A stretch of DNA of 64,000 nt, taken from contig NADL03000682.1 of the NCBI GenBank assembly GCA_002205965.3, positions 1,178,001-1,242,000 on the forward strand. The letters run 5' to 3'. The stretch is from Kappaphycus alvarezii. Taxonomy: Eukaryota > Rhodophyta > Florideophyceae > Gigartinales > Solieriaceae. Of this stretch, positions 27,489 to 39,554 are shown one piece after another (positions within the stretch are counted from its first letter, which is position 1; the number at the start of each line of letters is the position of its first letter). Under the pieces are notes generated by a model. The model did not search any database and was not told where the DNA came from. It saw only the letters and a list, made by a program, of their open reading frames with translations. The position numbers and the translations under genes were made by a program.

Positions 27489-28930
27489 TCAAGGGTGTTT
27501 GTACGATGAGAGGAACGAGGGGTAAGCTTTGAAGGACTAGGGTATGGTTTCGAGTGACTAGTGGCCTGAGAAATAGACCAGACCCGGACGGAGCTGTGTT
27601 CAGATTCGAATTCTTCTGACCCTTCTTCTGCTTCGTCTTCAAATTTTCAGTGCCGCGAGTACGCCGTATATGACCGTCCCGTTGAGCAAACATACAGTTT
27701 TCTCCCTGCACAGTAGTTCTTGGTACCGGCGGTGATCCCCTGGGTTCGGCAAAGGCTTCCGTTGCCCTCCAAAAATTACCTCCAGGAACCACTAGGGATT
27801 GAGTAGATCAGTCACTGAGATATTGCCTCCCTGAACTTTCAGCCATACGCTGGAAGTCCAAAGAGACAAGTAACAGGGGTTTTGTAATGGGTATTTCCCC
27901 CTTGAACGTCGATAGACGCACCATAAGCTCAAGAGGACAAGGAAACTCACTGCTTTGGGGTAATAATATGTGGGTGATGTGTGTGTGTGTTGGTCTGGCT
28001 TTTTGGGACAGGCCGAGGCTCGGACCGCCCGTCGACCAGCCTTTACATAGAGGATCCTCAGAACATAAAAGTTTCCTTTTTGATACTAATAGCTTAACAA
28101 AAACCTTTAAAAACTATCCCCTGTAGTCCGTATTCAGCATTTTTCGGAGTTCTGCACTGCACGGTGGCACGGAACGCACAAGTAGTGGTCCAGTAGCATG
28201 CACAGTACTGTACACGGCTCTTGTGCTCCAAATTCTTGGCCATGGGCAGGGGGGTGCAGTGGAACTGAAATTATGTCTAGCCACTAAAAACTGCCCTGAA
28301 TCCTCAGCTCCAATTCTTTTTTTTGTCACTAACATCGACGACTTGGTTAAATGCAATTCCAGGTGGCGCCAATGGAATTTTGATATTTCTTTAAGAAAAC
28401 AAATTTTAAGACATTTTGATTCACGTCGAATAAGGAGTCACTTTTCGTTATCATCAGGGCCGAAAGCCTAAAACAGCATGAAATACTCTATCATGCAGCT
28501 GCAAGTCATGCCTAAAAATGGCTCGAACATCATTGATAATTTTTATTCAGTCGTTTATCGTCTTATTTCTTGCCTGAAATAATGAATGAAGCCGCCTCTT
28601 GGACGGCTCAACGTTCACTCTTGAATGCACCTTGATTGAACCTACCCTTTATCAGCAATGAAACATTCATTTGCGCCTAAAAAGTGCAGCATTTTTGACT
28701 TAAATATTTTTAAATCGGGAAATGAGCCACAAGCAAAGGGGCCATTGCACCAAAAAAAATATATTCAGACCGAATTATAGGGCCGCCTAGTATTTAAGGC
28801 GATGTAATATCTAAGCCTTTGGCAACGAAACTTGTGAGAATACCATTGCGAGCCGAATATTGATGGCTCATTCACCTTTCAATCAGCTCCATCTACCGAA
28901 CAGTAAACATTATCCAGTCTGGATCTAAAC
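27489..28930. other. Mixed-composition region, no gene seen
   Basis: Somewhat richer in GC than the DNA to its left. Minus-strand 27394-27792 and plus-strand 28223-28471 are open but show no domain. Sequence upstream of the zinc-finger frame might hold further exons, but no splice-consistent reading was found. Confidence 0.35.
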
Positions 28931-29088
28931 GAAAACGGGATTCTCATGGAATATTTTCAAAGCATTATGTAAGGTTAATTGAAAATATTAAACTAAACGT
29001 GAAAAACGCGAAAACGGGACTCCCATGAAATATTTTCGAACATTATGTAAGGTTAATTGAGAATATTAAACTAAACGTGAAAAAAACT
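28931..29088. repeat. 79-bp imperfect tandem duplication
   Basis: 28931-29009 and 29010-29088 are head-to-tail copies with several substitutions and small indels. Both begin GAAAACGGGA and contain ATTATGTAAGGTTAATTGA. They are older than the 219-bp duplication at 25.4 kb. No coding content. Confidence 0.85.
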
Positions 29089-32044
29089 AACCAAATGTAC
29101 TTACAACTTGCAAATTTGACAAATGTTCCACCACAAGCCAAGATTACTTCTAGAAGGTTTCCTCATCGCACTTCCAAAGCAAATCGTTGACTGACTCCGT
29201 ATTATAATATTCTTCACGAAGTAGAAATCCCATAGTAGAGGAACTGGTAACGCTTTTGGAGACGCGAAGCAAGGTCCATGCAGTTGCTGTAATAGATGCC
29301 GACACCAAACACCGACCGGAATCTCTGATCAGCAACATTCTTGAATCCGGTAACAGTGAAAAAGCCACCTTTTAAATTGTAGAAAATTTAGACGGTGGTT
29401 ACCATTGAAAAAACGGGGGCTGGTGGTGTTGACACCAGGAGTGCAGTGCAGCCGAATCGGATAGGCTCTAATCTTAATAGTGGCTGCTTTTTTACCGATG
29501 TTGAACTGTCCCGAGAATTTCTTAATTTAACTGGGTATCTATTTAATTTCAGAATAAAAACCAGTTAGAATGAATACAGCATATAGAGCTAAACTTTCTG
29601 GGTCATTAATTTATTGCGACAAAAAAATTGATTCTCTATCGTCAATTTATATCTTTAAGAATATATTAAAAGTCAATAATTGATTGAACACATAATTTAA
29701 GAGTCCAGTATGTCTCTTCGCAAGGAAAACATGCAAATTGTATTACCATGTCCCTACCACACCAAATAACTCTATACAACATCTTTTCTACTTCATCACA
29801 GTGTCGAAAGCATCCTTTCTGCTTTTGGCGATCCCAAACTTTGAAGGGCAGTAAGAATATCACTGAAAAGAAGTACTAAATACTAATATAATTCCTTTAT
29901 ACTACTAAATTTCGAACTTTTGGGCAAAATAGGTCATCTTTTTCAATTAAAACAACTATTTTATAATTTGAAACTTTCGTGAATTTCCGGAATGGTTTCT
30001 CTAATTCTCTATTTTTAAACCACGAATTTTTACACATGAAGTCATTTAAATCTATCAACGGTTCCGAACTGTGATCCAAGAGGATCCATTGTGAGGTAAT
30101 TCGAAAAAAATAATTACTAAGTGACTTAAAAGTAAGGCAGGAGGCGTTGAAGTTACAGGCTTAATGCAACTTTGAATTTGCGGACATGATAAACAGTGAA
30201 GACGGTAGTCTAAAGTGCCTAAAAGCAAAACTTTATTTTTTTCCAGCAAGTTTATCATATTAACATCCCTCCTGCTATATGAGATAATTTTGACAAAAAT
30301 CTTAACGGTCTCAATACTTCATTAAATTTTATATCAGTAATTTGCCCAATTACTGAAACAATAACATTTTCACTATGCATATACTAATATTGATATGGAG
30401 TTTTTGTTTGGCAGATCCCTTGCCTAGAAGTCTTTCGCCGATTATTCGCATTTGTTTACCTTTTCAATCACTGTCATGTCAGTTGCACAATTTTTTAAGC
30501 GGAGATTTAAATAAGGCTGGTTGTAGCCATAAACTTTGAAACTGAGGTAAAGCTTTGTGTGCCGTCTGCAATCCCGAAGAAGTTAATCGAAGCATCTCAG
30601 GGCGTTATGCAACTTCGCCGGAAGTTCTTCGCGGGTGAAACAACGCGAGGGTTAAACCCAACGCAGGTCTGGGCAAGTGAATCTATGTTCCTGTGACACA
30701 AATTATACATATTCCGGACAATGTTTAACAAGTTAAAGGATGAGTACGTTGAAAAATAGGGTACATTTTCCATTTTATTTGTGCCCTTTCAGATCCTTCG
30801 TTATCTAATGTTGACTCAGAATATGAAAATCCCAGGTTTCGAATCCATTGTACTGTTCTTGAGTCGTTGATGAAGAAAATGAAATAAGCTCGGGATGAGG
30901 AGGACTTGTCTGACAATCCTCAAACTTCGACAACGAGGAAATAATTTAGTAATCCGCAAGTTTTTCGACTGCTCCAATTGATATCTGTATGGACGGAGCC
31001 AAGGACGGCTACAAAACGCTTGACTGCAGCTGTTCTGCTACTCAGTGGAGTAGAAGCAGCTAAATTTCAGTTAGAATTCTCTAAGGAGGAAGGGAGTTGG
31101 AAGTTAGAGTTAAGTGGCCTAAGCAACTTTCCGATCCCAATGTTATGCATAGAGAGTGGCATACTGCAACGGGTGGAAAAGGGATGGAGCAGTATTATCC
31201 CAGATTTTTAGGATTCTAAAATCCTCTGAAAGCTCTACGTGAGCTTTTTCTGACATTATTGATTCTTGTACTACCATTGCTCTCCCTTTTAAGTTCAAAC
31301 GCATATTTACGAAAAGTACAACTTGGATTGGAAAGACAATATTGATCGTATGGTTTGTGTCGATCTGAAGGCACGGGGGGAAACTACTTGTTTTTGCATG
31401 ACGAGAACTCATTTGAGATGTTCTAGGGTACAAGTAGATATTACTGTGATGATAAATTGCTTTAGCTTATCAAAAAATACCGTTAGACTTGCCGCACTCC
31501 ATAAAAAGCAAAATAATTCAGTATGATGTATAAGATGATTCTGTCTACTGAGCAGCTGGTACTGGTGCCAGCACTTTTAGTTCACATTCATTAGCTACTA
31601 TTTCTTTACGTTAAATTAATCAATATTTCAATATATTCCGCACCCCCCAGTACCGTACATGTTTCTCGGGTTCTGCTGAGTTGGTGCCCAAAATTGGGTG
31701 AAATCAGAAATAACCACCTGCCCGCCTGGTCATAATCTGGCCAGAGAAGGCGCCTTATATTTGGCGGAAAAAGAACAAAGGCAAACATCTGAACCCACCC
31801 TTGGAGGGTCCTTCTAGTGCGCCAAACCCCCGTCAAACCCTGAAGTGGCGTCATAAACTCTAAACAAAAGAAGGGATCACTTTACGCGGCCATTGCAGCC
31901 TATATAACTGCACTCCCGTCGTATCATTTGATTCTCAAACGCCTGCACAAACAAAAACGTTCCCATTGACTGTCCACACAACAACACAAAGGACTAATTG
32001 ATTCACAGCAGTCTCAAGAATTAACATTATGGCGCAAAACCGTA
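29089..32044. other. AT-rich region leading into the second Harbinger-like element
   Basis: Open frames such as 30978-31211 (+) and 31143-31433 (-) have no recognised domain. A TATA-like TATATAACT occurs near 31900, about 140 bp upstream of the transposase start at 32045, and may be its promoter. Terminal inverted repeats of the element were looked for and not found. Confidence 0.4.
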
Positions 32045-33043
32045 ATGAATGGCACTGACGACGACTTTATTATTGTCACAAACTTTACCAATGCGTTGGT
32101 CTTCTACGAGGTACTTCCTCTCTTTGACAAATCAAGGGCTACGTGAAACGATGGAAGTACCTACAGAACCAGCAAAATAAAGAAAGGTTGCACTCCCTTT
32201 CTCAACTCCGCTGATCTCTTGTGTTCAGCGTTATACTTTTGAAATCTAAGGCTCCGAGATACCAACTGTCACCTTTTTTCGGCATTGCTCCATCATCATT
32301 AATTTTTTGGTTTTTTTCGCTTTATCTGTTGTATATTATGCTGTACTTTCGAAAGATGCGGATCTTTTTGAAGTTCGGTGGCCATATTATGCGGAACAGC
32401 AACAGCCCGCGGAACGTTTACAAAAGAACCGCCAATATGGCCCGTTGCTTAAAGGCGTGTTTGAAGTAAATGATAGAGGAAGGTTTGACATTCAAAACAA
32501 TGGTGACACGAACCTGCCAAACGCGTACTGGGAAGGATAAACACAAAAAAAGAAGTAAAAATCTATTTTTGTATAGTTTCTTTGGAGAGATAATACATGA
32601 TGCGATTAACTATCCGGGAAGTTGGCACGATAACAAACGAACACGCGTCCCTGGCTGTACATTCTAGAGCTACATGATCAAATGAGTCCTGTCTAAATGG
32701 CAATACTAGGAGCTTCAGCATTTGATAACAATGATAAGTGCATCAATGGTTAAATATTGCGAGCAAGAAAGTCGAATGAAACAATGGGCATTCCGAAATC
32801 CGCTGAACTTACTGCGATAGAGATTATTTTGCAGCGGGTTATGCGAGTAAGCGTCAAAGCGGTGAGTCGGTCATTCGCGCCATATATATTCCCTTCGGAC
32901 GGTTGCAAACTGTACTGAAAACAGATGGAAACCAGAGAAAAATCATCATAGAACTAGCAGTCCATTTATTGAACTTCAGAACGAGAAAAATGGGACGCCA
33001 CCAAATTGCGCCCACCCATAACCAGGCACCATCTGATTTGTGA
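32045..33043 (+). pseudogene. PIF/Harbinger-like (DDE_Tnp_4) transposase, frameshifted
   Basis: From ATG 32045 (MNGTDDDFIIVTNFTN) to TGA 33043 the span is 999 bp, typical for a Harbinger nuclease. Conserved blocks appear in order in shifting frames: DLFEVRWP; GVFEVNDRGRF with the first catalytic Asp; NLPNAYWEG; then NLFLYSFFGEIIHDAINYPG followed by SWHD with the second Asp (about 32560-32635); ETMGIPKSAELTAIE; and a C-terminal PFGRL...IIIELAVHLLNFRTRKMG block before the stop. The segment that normally holds the catalytic Glu reads SVKAVSRSF, so the Glu is lost or hidden by a frameshift. Several frame changes and stops make it non-functional as written. It is tail-to-tail with the Myb/SANT-like gene at 33.1-33.9 kb, the usual second protein of this superfamily. 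Confidence 0.8.
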
Positions 33044-33099
33044 ACACCCGCGCAAGCCAGGCGAATATTGTATCATTCCGCCATATTGCTGTAGACAGA

Positions 33100-33902
33100 A
33101 TCTGACCAAGACAGAATTTGACGAAGCGGGGCTCTACGCCAGCATTGCTGCTAGTTCTACTCATTCTGCTTATCATTGCCGTGGATTCTTGCATACTTTG
33201 GCTCACCTTGACTTCAAAAGACTCCACTTCCATCCTCAGTGTAGAGTCTATAACGTTTGAACCTTCCTGGACTTTCTGTCTCCGTGCATTGCATTGATTA
33301 TGCAATCATTCCAGTATAAGTGGTCATTGACTCAAAATTATTGATTAAAGGTCTTCCCTTTTAACTTTCTTTAGTTCCACTCCATCAAGGCCAATTGCAC
33401 GACGTTAAGCATGGGCTCCTACGTAATCACCGTCATATGCGGATTTTAGTCGATCATTTGCCACGTCACTGTTCTCATCAGCCTCACTACTATCATGGCC
33501 GTCATCAAGATCTTCTGCAATGATTCCGGCTTGTATATCGCGACTAATGTGCTTGGCGCGACTGGCGTTTGTCGGACAAGAGGGGTCACCGGTTTTCCTT
33601 TTAGCATTGGAGAGTTTTGTCGTATTTTTTTTCAAGGAGTCGTAAATTCGAACTGAGGGATGGTGTTCTTTGCTCCATTCATCAAACTTTGATGCTACGA
33701 TTGCCCACATGTTGTTTCCAATAGGCTGAACATCTTCAACAATGTCCAACAGAGCTATGATGTCTTCTTCACTATAGTCAGGCGCTCCTGCTTGACCATT
33801 ACCTTTTGACTTCTGGAAGGTGTGGTTATATTTCGGAGCCTCGCTTGTTTGTTAAACATCTTCTGTGGGTGGGGACTGCGCTTGCGAATATTCGCCTGAC
33901 AT
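33100..33902 (-). pseudogene. Myb/SANT-like (DUF6818-like) DNA-binding partner of the Harbinger element, with in-frame stops
   Basis: The start ATG at 33902-33900 begins MSGEYSQAQSPPTEDV, then a TAA at 33854-33852, then the same frame continues. PDYSEEDIIALLDIVEDV and NNMWAIVASKFDEW, with a later RIYDSLKKNTTKL and TGDPSCP...RAKHISRDI, form the trihelix-like domain I associate with DUF6818/Myb-SANT proteins. An acidic segment (DLDDGHDSSEADENSD) follows. The frame meets TAA at 33407-33405 and further stops to about 33309, but still in the same frame reads ARRQKVQEGSNVIDSTLRM and MEVESFEVKVSQSMQES, a helical C-terminus. Absence of frameshifts but presence of four or more stops suggests mutational decay. 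Role by analogy with the superfamily: binds transposon ends and assists the transposase encoded opposite. Confidence 0.65.
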
Positions 33903-34322
33903 TGTAGTTGCGATTCTCTTTGGAAGATGTCTGGCAAACTGTTGAAGTTGGATTGATGAGCTGAGTGCTCATATATCTGGCAACTAACTACCGTAAGGGT
34001 GGTATCACTGCAGGACTTGTAGGGAATAGGATGCGGGGGCGTATTTGACGTGATTTATGCGTACCGAAGAGGGCAGCAATCTTCTTGATTCTGTCTAAAA
34101 GGATGTTGGGCGACCAGACGTGCTCGCTTGGAGCGTCTTGATTGAATATTCACGAACCCCCGTCACTAACCCACCTTTCTTCGGCTGGATAAATTCCCAT
34201 GTTTAGTTCATTGCCGCCGCCATCCCAATGAAATAATAGTATCAACAGACATCCGCTTTCTTTCCATCACACACAACAACCTTCCAACACTGACTGCTCC
34301 CCACTGAGCAAACCACGCCAAC
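33903..34322. other. Junction between Harbinger-like element and LINE
   Basis: No reading frame is convincing. It should contain the right end of the Harbinger-like element and perhaps the 5' UTR of the LINE that starts coding at 34323. Neither boundary is marked by a repeat I can see. Base composition rises in GC across this interval. Confidence 0.35.
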
Positions 34323-36700
34323 ATGGAGAGCGCCGCCAAGGCACAACCCAAGGCGCGCCCGCCTTCGTGGGCACAAATTGTGAAGGCTCACAAGAGCCCC
34401 CGAGTAGCTGCGGTCCCTCCACTGTACGCGATTTCTGCCGACTGCAGGCAGGATCGCTGGCTCCGAATGCCCCATCGCATGAGGAGACCCCGACACGTTG
34501 AAGCCGCGCCCCCAAACCGAGAGCCCTGTCGCCCTGAATGGTATGACAGGATTACCTCCAACCCTGGCCCCTATGATGTCCACGCTGGCTTTCTCCGCAG
34601 GCCCTCCGGGCATTGGAGCCTTGCCGGCATACGAAGACGCACAAACAAGCCTACTGATCGCAGCCGAGGATGCCGGAGTGCCCTTGCCCAAGCATGCACT
34701 CGTCATATCGGGAGATCGGACAATGTGTAAATGGGGGGCTAATTTACTGTGGTAGATATGTGGGTTGGTATCCAGTAAATTTGTACCGAAGCGTAGATAT
34801 CGTATCATTGTCAAGCCAATTGCGAAACCGTACAATGCGTCGAAAGCTGTGGATGGCACTCCAATCTACCAGAAGGTGGAAGGGAGGCCAGCCAGCAAAC
34901 AAGCGGCATTGGAGGTTACTGTCAAAGCGGAGTGCCACTGTAAAAGAATGCCTCTAACCCTCGAAAATCGTTCCATTGCGCGGGCGGCAACGGTTCTCGC
35001 GAGTTCCTTGACGACGGAGAACGCCGCCGGATGCCATACTCCAAGCGTTGAGATGGGAACAGGAACCAGCCTGTTTCTCCCAGGCAGCTCAGCAAGGAAC
35101 CCTTGGTATTTCCGCTGCTTCTCTGCGGTAGCTGCGTTGAGGCTTGTGAGTGGGTCGAAAGCCCTGGCTCTTGCGTGGGAGCGAGCGAGCGGGTTGACAA
35201 AGGTTACGTCGAAATAATCCGTGCTACCGCCGGCTCCCGTCGCCCTGATATCCGGCCTCGTCCTGTTTTGGTAGTGTAGACGAGGTTCGATGAATGGACG
35301 TCAAGCGGCTCTTGCAAGGTCGTTCCCCAGTAAAGTCACCTGGTTGTTGTGGCGAGTATTCCGCTCGCAGCCAAAGCGACAATGTAGCAAGTGGTCCCCA
35401 TAGATATCCAGCATTTCATGGCATCCTGCTTTGGGTAAGGGGTACCTGGGGCGAACAAAGAGGTTTGGCAAAAGTACTGGAACCACACGGAAAAGTCTTT
35501 GCTCTTGATGTGCGTCCTCAATCCAGGGCAAGGTGCACAGTAGACCCAGCCTTTGGCACAGGGGAGGGACATGCTAGCGCGGAAGGCGCGGGTGCGGATG
35601 TTTCCGAGCGGCAAGGCCTCTTGCGCAGCCATATGAATTGCATCTGTTAGCTTCTTCTTCTTCTGCGATGGTGGGTTGGATGAGCAGAAATTACTAAACG
35701 GAATTCGTTCTGAGGGTCGACAAGAGGCGCTCCATGTGGTAAAGGCGGCTGTAGCATCCTCGTACATTGTTGTGCACTACGTCGCGGACTCCAACGATCT
35801 CCTAAAAATACTCCGGGGATCCCAAACATTTACGATGGCGCCCGCCTCTCCACCACCGCTTTCCGAGCTCATCGCCGAGCTCCCCACAACCGAGTGGAAA
35901 GTTGGCACTTGCGTCGCTGCTGCGCGCGAGGTTGCAAAGCTCAAGACCGTGGCCTCCGAAATAACACTGGAAAACAGGAAAGCCCTGGCGGGAGCAATCA
36001 CCCGCCTCATTGACGCAGCAGCAACCCTTCCGAGAGGGGATGCTTTTGTTGAAAACTTCATGCGAAATTCTACGCGGGGTGCGAAAACCTTGCTCCCCCA
36101 AAGACTGACTTGGATACGCAGGACACCCCAGGCGCAGCACCGGAGGCAGACACTCCACCAGCGGCCCACCACGACAACAACGACGAGACCCGGACGGTGG
36201 AGTGGAAACACTGGAGACCACCACAGTCCATGAAGAACCCGACAGTGCGACGCCACCGGCGACAAACAAAACTACCCTGGCCCCCACACCTAGAGAACCC
36301 TCACCTGTCAACCTTAGGGTCGCAAAACCCCAGGAAACAGGTGCGGCTCACCAGCTTACGCAACCAAAGCCGGACGTTCCTGAAGCCCCCTCCACACACA
36401 CGGGGAAGACCGAACGACGCACGAAACGCACCCGCGCCCTGTCACAACGCATGAAGGAGATGCGGACGGTGAAGGCACAACTCGACCAATCCCCCCACCG
36501 GGAAAACGGGCGAGCAAGGCCTCTCGCCATTAGTCCTTCCCTCCTTTCCCACTTCCCCGTATCAATGCCCCTGATGCCTCCGACGACTTCCTCCGCAACC
36601 AACGACCAGTCCACCCCTACCACTCCTCTTCCTTCGGTGTATGATGCACTGCACAGCCCGCTAAGGCCCTCGGACATCTTCAACCGCATTCCTGGGACAT
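34323..36700 (+). pseudogene. LINE copy A1: N-terminal/ORF1-like region (split by insertion)
   Basis: ATG 34323 opens MESAAKAQPKARPPSWAQIV, a basic Pro-rich start. After a frame change near 34450 the text continues ALPAYEDAQTSLLIAAEDAG and stops being LINE A sequence at about 34721. It resumes after the insertion at about 35811-35835 with ELIAELPTTEWKVGTC and AREVAKLKTVASEITLENRK, then Pro/Thr-rich low-complexity text to about 36650, moving through all three frames. No zinc knuckle is visible in what remains. The likely role is RNA binding in the retrotransposition particle, inferred from position only. A fused N-terminal domain of the RT protein is the alternative to a separate ORF1. Confidence 0.55.
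34722..35810 (-). mobile_element. 5'-truncated LINE of a second family (copy B1) inserted in LINE A1
   Basis: On the minus strand this encodes only the C-terminal part of an RT polyprotein: a YEDATAAFTTWSAS segment, a typical pre-zinc block (FRASMSLPCAKGW, FSVWFQYF), a GDHLLHC motif with upstream CHE and downstream RHNNQ, a D-x-T-FVNPL-like strand near 35200, and a C-terminus ending KFTGYQPTYLPQ with TAA just before the 3' terminus. The second copy of the family at 50.1-51.6 kb aligns through most of this length. The 3' terminal 47 bp also occur as an isolated insertion at 14.8 kb. No RT core is present, so the copy is 5'-truncated and dead. Its target-site duplication could not be identified. 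Confidence 0.8.
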
Positions 36701-36707
36701 TGCCATA

Positions 36708-39554
36708 TTGCTCATTCGACTCTTTCGATCCGCAGCAAACGCACGGGACGCAAAAGCAGTGCACATTGCCTTCCTCCGGATACATCTTCTCCCGACCGCT
36801 GTCTTGCGACGTTTAATCCGTGGGGAAGCCGGATGGCGGTCTCAGACAAGGCAAAGCCAAGGACTCGAGAACGCATCCGCCGCGCCACCGCAGGCGAATG
36901 GAATGAACTTTGGAGAGAAGCCATCCAAGCACACCAGATCAGGGAAGAGCGAACCGTCCGACGTCGCCCGCAGCAAACCCAGACAGACAACAAGCGAGAC
37001 CCAAAGTTTCGCCGGGCAGCCCACCTAGCGGCAGATGCACAATACGGGCGTGCGATGCGCACCCTACATCAGTCGCACATTGCGGACGTGCGGGACCCAC
37101 ACGTTTTGGAACGTCTGCGAGAGTTGCACCCTGCACCGAACTCTCCTGTGACAGCCATCGACACGAGAGACCTCCCGCTCCGATGGACATCACTGAGGAG
37201 GCAGTCCTACACGCCGTCCGACGCTTGAACCCAAACTCCGCGCCGGGTCCGGACAGAATGTCCCCTCGGCTCCTTCGATTCTTGGCCAACACAACGGTGA
37301 GTCCTGAAGCAGGTGTGACGGGCATCTCGGCGCTAACTGCAGTTGTGACAAGACTAGCCCAAGGGGACTTACCAGACGACACAATCCCTCTGATCTCTTC
37401 TGCGACGCTGCTACCCATCCAACCTCGGCCAGACAAGATTCGCCCCATTGCTATTGGGACGGCCTTGCGGCGACTCGTAACAAAGGTGCTCCTACCACAA
37501 GCAATAGAAGACACGAGGGAGTACCTCGCACCCTTGCAAGTGGCCAATGGCGTGCCCAGCGGACTGGACTCCATTGTGCACGAAGCACGGAGACTGGTTG
37601 AGCGCCAGGACGAGGAGCATGCACTGGTATCCGTGGATGCACACAATGCATTCAATCGGTTCTCGAGACAGCGCATGATAAATTTGCTGCCGACCAAAGT
37701 ACCGTCGCTGTGTCGTTTTCTGAACATGGTATACGCCCGCAACACGCCGTCGCTGATATTGCCCGTAGCGGCCGCACATGACATCCCTAGCCAAGAAGGT
37801 ATGCAACAGGGGGACCCTGCAAGCATGCTGTTGTTTTCTCTTGTTGTGCATCCATTAGCAACAGAAATTGCCCAGCAGACACAGCTTAGTCTACATAGAT
37901 GGTATGCGGACGACTGCACTCTCATCGGCACTCATACAGAGCTCGAGAGGGCAGTCGACATCCTCAGCTCCAGAGGACCTGACATGGCTTATACCTGAAT
38001 CACGCAAAAACCCGTCTGTTCTGGCCGCACAGACTCGGTAACTGCACATCGCCACTATTCCACCGCTTCCCAGTTGAGAACTTTTCCACCGAAGGCATCG
38101 ACCTTCTTGGGGCCCCAATTGGGTCGTCACAGTTTATGGAAGATTTTCTGAACGAGAAAATCAGAAGCTGCAAGCACACATTGTCGCTGATTGACGGTAT
38201 CGGAGACGCTCGAATTCGGTTCCACCTTCACCGGGTATGTGCATCCGCTTGCAAGCTTCAACATGTGGTGAAGCTAACTCCGCCGAGTGTGACCACTGCC
38301 ACTGCACTGAGATTCGACGACGACCAACTCGAATTTTACGCAAGCTCTAACAACGTGCCGATGACTGATGCAGTTCAACAGCAGGTATCCTTACCTCTCC
38401 GCTATGGCGGTCACGGCTTTACACCTATAGCAACGCTTAATTTCGCAGCATATGCTGCGAGCATAATTGACGCCGAGCTGCTGCGGAGCCCTGAGGACAG
38501 TGGTGAGACTGAACACCGATACGCTGAAGCGGATACACACCTCCGGGAGTTTGTCCGACGGCTCCCTGCGTCCGTCACTAATGATGGCAGTCTTCCGGAA
38601 ACTTTGACAGCGGCAAGCCTCGCAGCCAAGCCCGATAGTACATACAACATTCTGTATCGAGCCTGGTGCGAGTCTGCAGCAAAGTTCTTCTGGAAGGACG
38701 ACGAATGGAAGAGGTTGCCAAACCCCATATCGCATTCAGAAGCAGATATTCGGCGAAGAATTCGACGTCATGCATACTTGGAAACGCAGGCAGGGGCCTT
38801 CCTCACCGCACACCCCGCTGTAGTCAACCGAACGTCCAACGAGATGTGGACAGTGATGCTACGCCGTCACCTAGGAGTTCGCGTGTTTGACGACACCGCA
38901 CCGCTGCAGTGCGCTGAGTGCCATAGGCCCATGGATCTCTTAGGGGACCATGCAGCAGACCTTTGTAACAAAGGTCTCGGGTGGACCAACCGGCACACAG
39001 CAGTTGTGAGAGTACTTGGGAGAGAGCTGTTTAAAGCAGCAGGAGTTGGCGTCCAATATGAGGTCAAATACCTACTCCCCGGACTGAATGCGCGACCCGC
39101 AGATATTCTGGTGCACCCGCGATCCGACGCATTGAACACCCGCCCCCTCTTCCAGTGGCCTACGACATCACCGTATCCTCGCCATTCCAGGAGTGCTATA
39201 TGTCAATGGGAGCACGAAAAGAGCGAGCCGTTGCCAACGCAGCAGACAAGCGAAAGAGGAGGGACCTAGCCACGAAAGTGGCTGCCATTTCTGGCGACGT
39301 CCTGCCTGGAAGATCAAGGCTAGGATTAGATTTTGTGCCGCTGGCTTTTGAGTCGTTAGGATCACCTTCTGAGACGTCATCAAAGGTCATAGAGAAATAC
39401 GCGGCAGCTGTCGCATCGCGCAGCGGATGCTCTACGGGGGGATGAAGACCGCTTATACCAGAAACTAAGCTACGCTATTTGGTCCACAAGCGCGGCGTCA
39501 GTAATACGTCGTGCCCCGCACCGCGCAGAAGTTAGTCACCCTATTCAAAAATAA
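36708..39554 (+). pseudogene. LINE copy A1: reverse transcriptase with C-terminal zinc/restriction-like endonuclease-like region
   Basis: Before the RT a helical segment (AKAVHIAFLRIHLLPTAVLRR, then AAHLAADAQYGRAMRTLHQSH) is seen. RT landmarks follow in frame from 37184: RRLNPNSAPGPDRMSP, KIRPIAIG, LVSVDAHNAF (motif A, about 37630), MQQGDPASMLLFSL (motif B, about 37800) and WYADDC (motif C, 37900-37917). The thumb/linker contains GGHGF. The C-terminus has CAECHRPMDLLGDHAADLC (about 38915-38970), then LLPGLNARPADILV and, after a frameshift near 39150, YDITVSSPF. The C-x2-C...GDH...C followed by RPADI and D-x-T-V resembles the CCHC plus PD-(D/E)xK region of R2/CRE-type retrotransposons; that assignment is inference. 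Four frameshifts relative to copy A2 break the gene as written. Confidence 0.8.

Noticed and set aside
1-31900. Organellar or viral genome for the AT-rich half
   Set aside because: No respiratory-chain, ribosomal, plastid or viral genes and no long ORFs; contains Harbinger-like, LINE-tail and zinc-finger sequence typical of nuclear DNA.
36939-37931. 330-codon minus-strand open frame
   Set aside because: It lies exactly antisense to the well-supported LINE reverse transcriptase, shares its GC-rich codon pattern and has no domain of its own.
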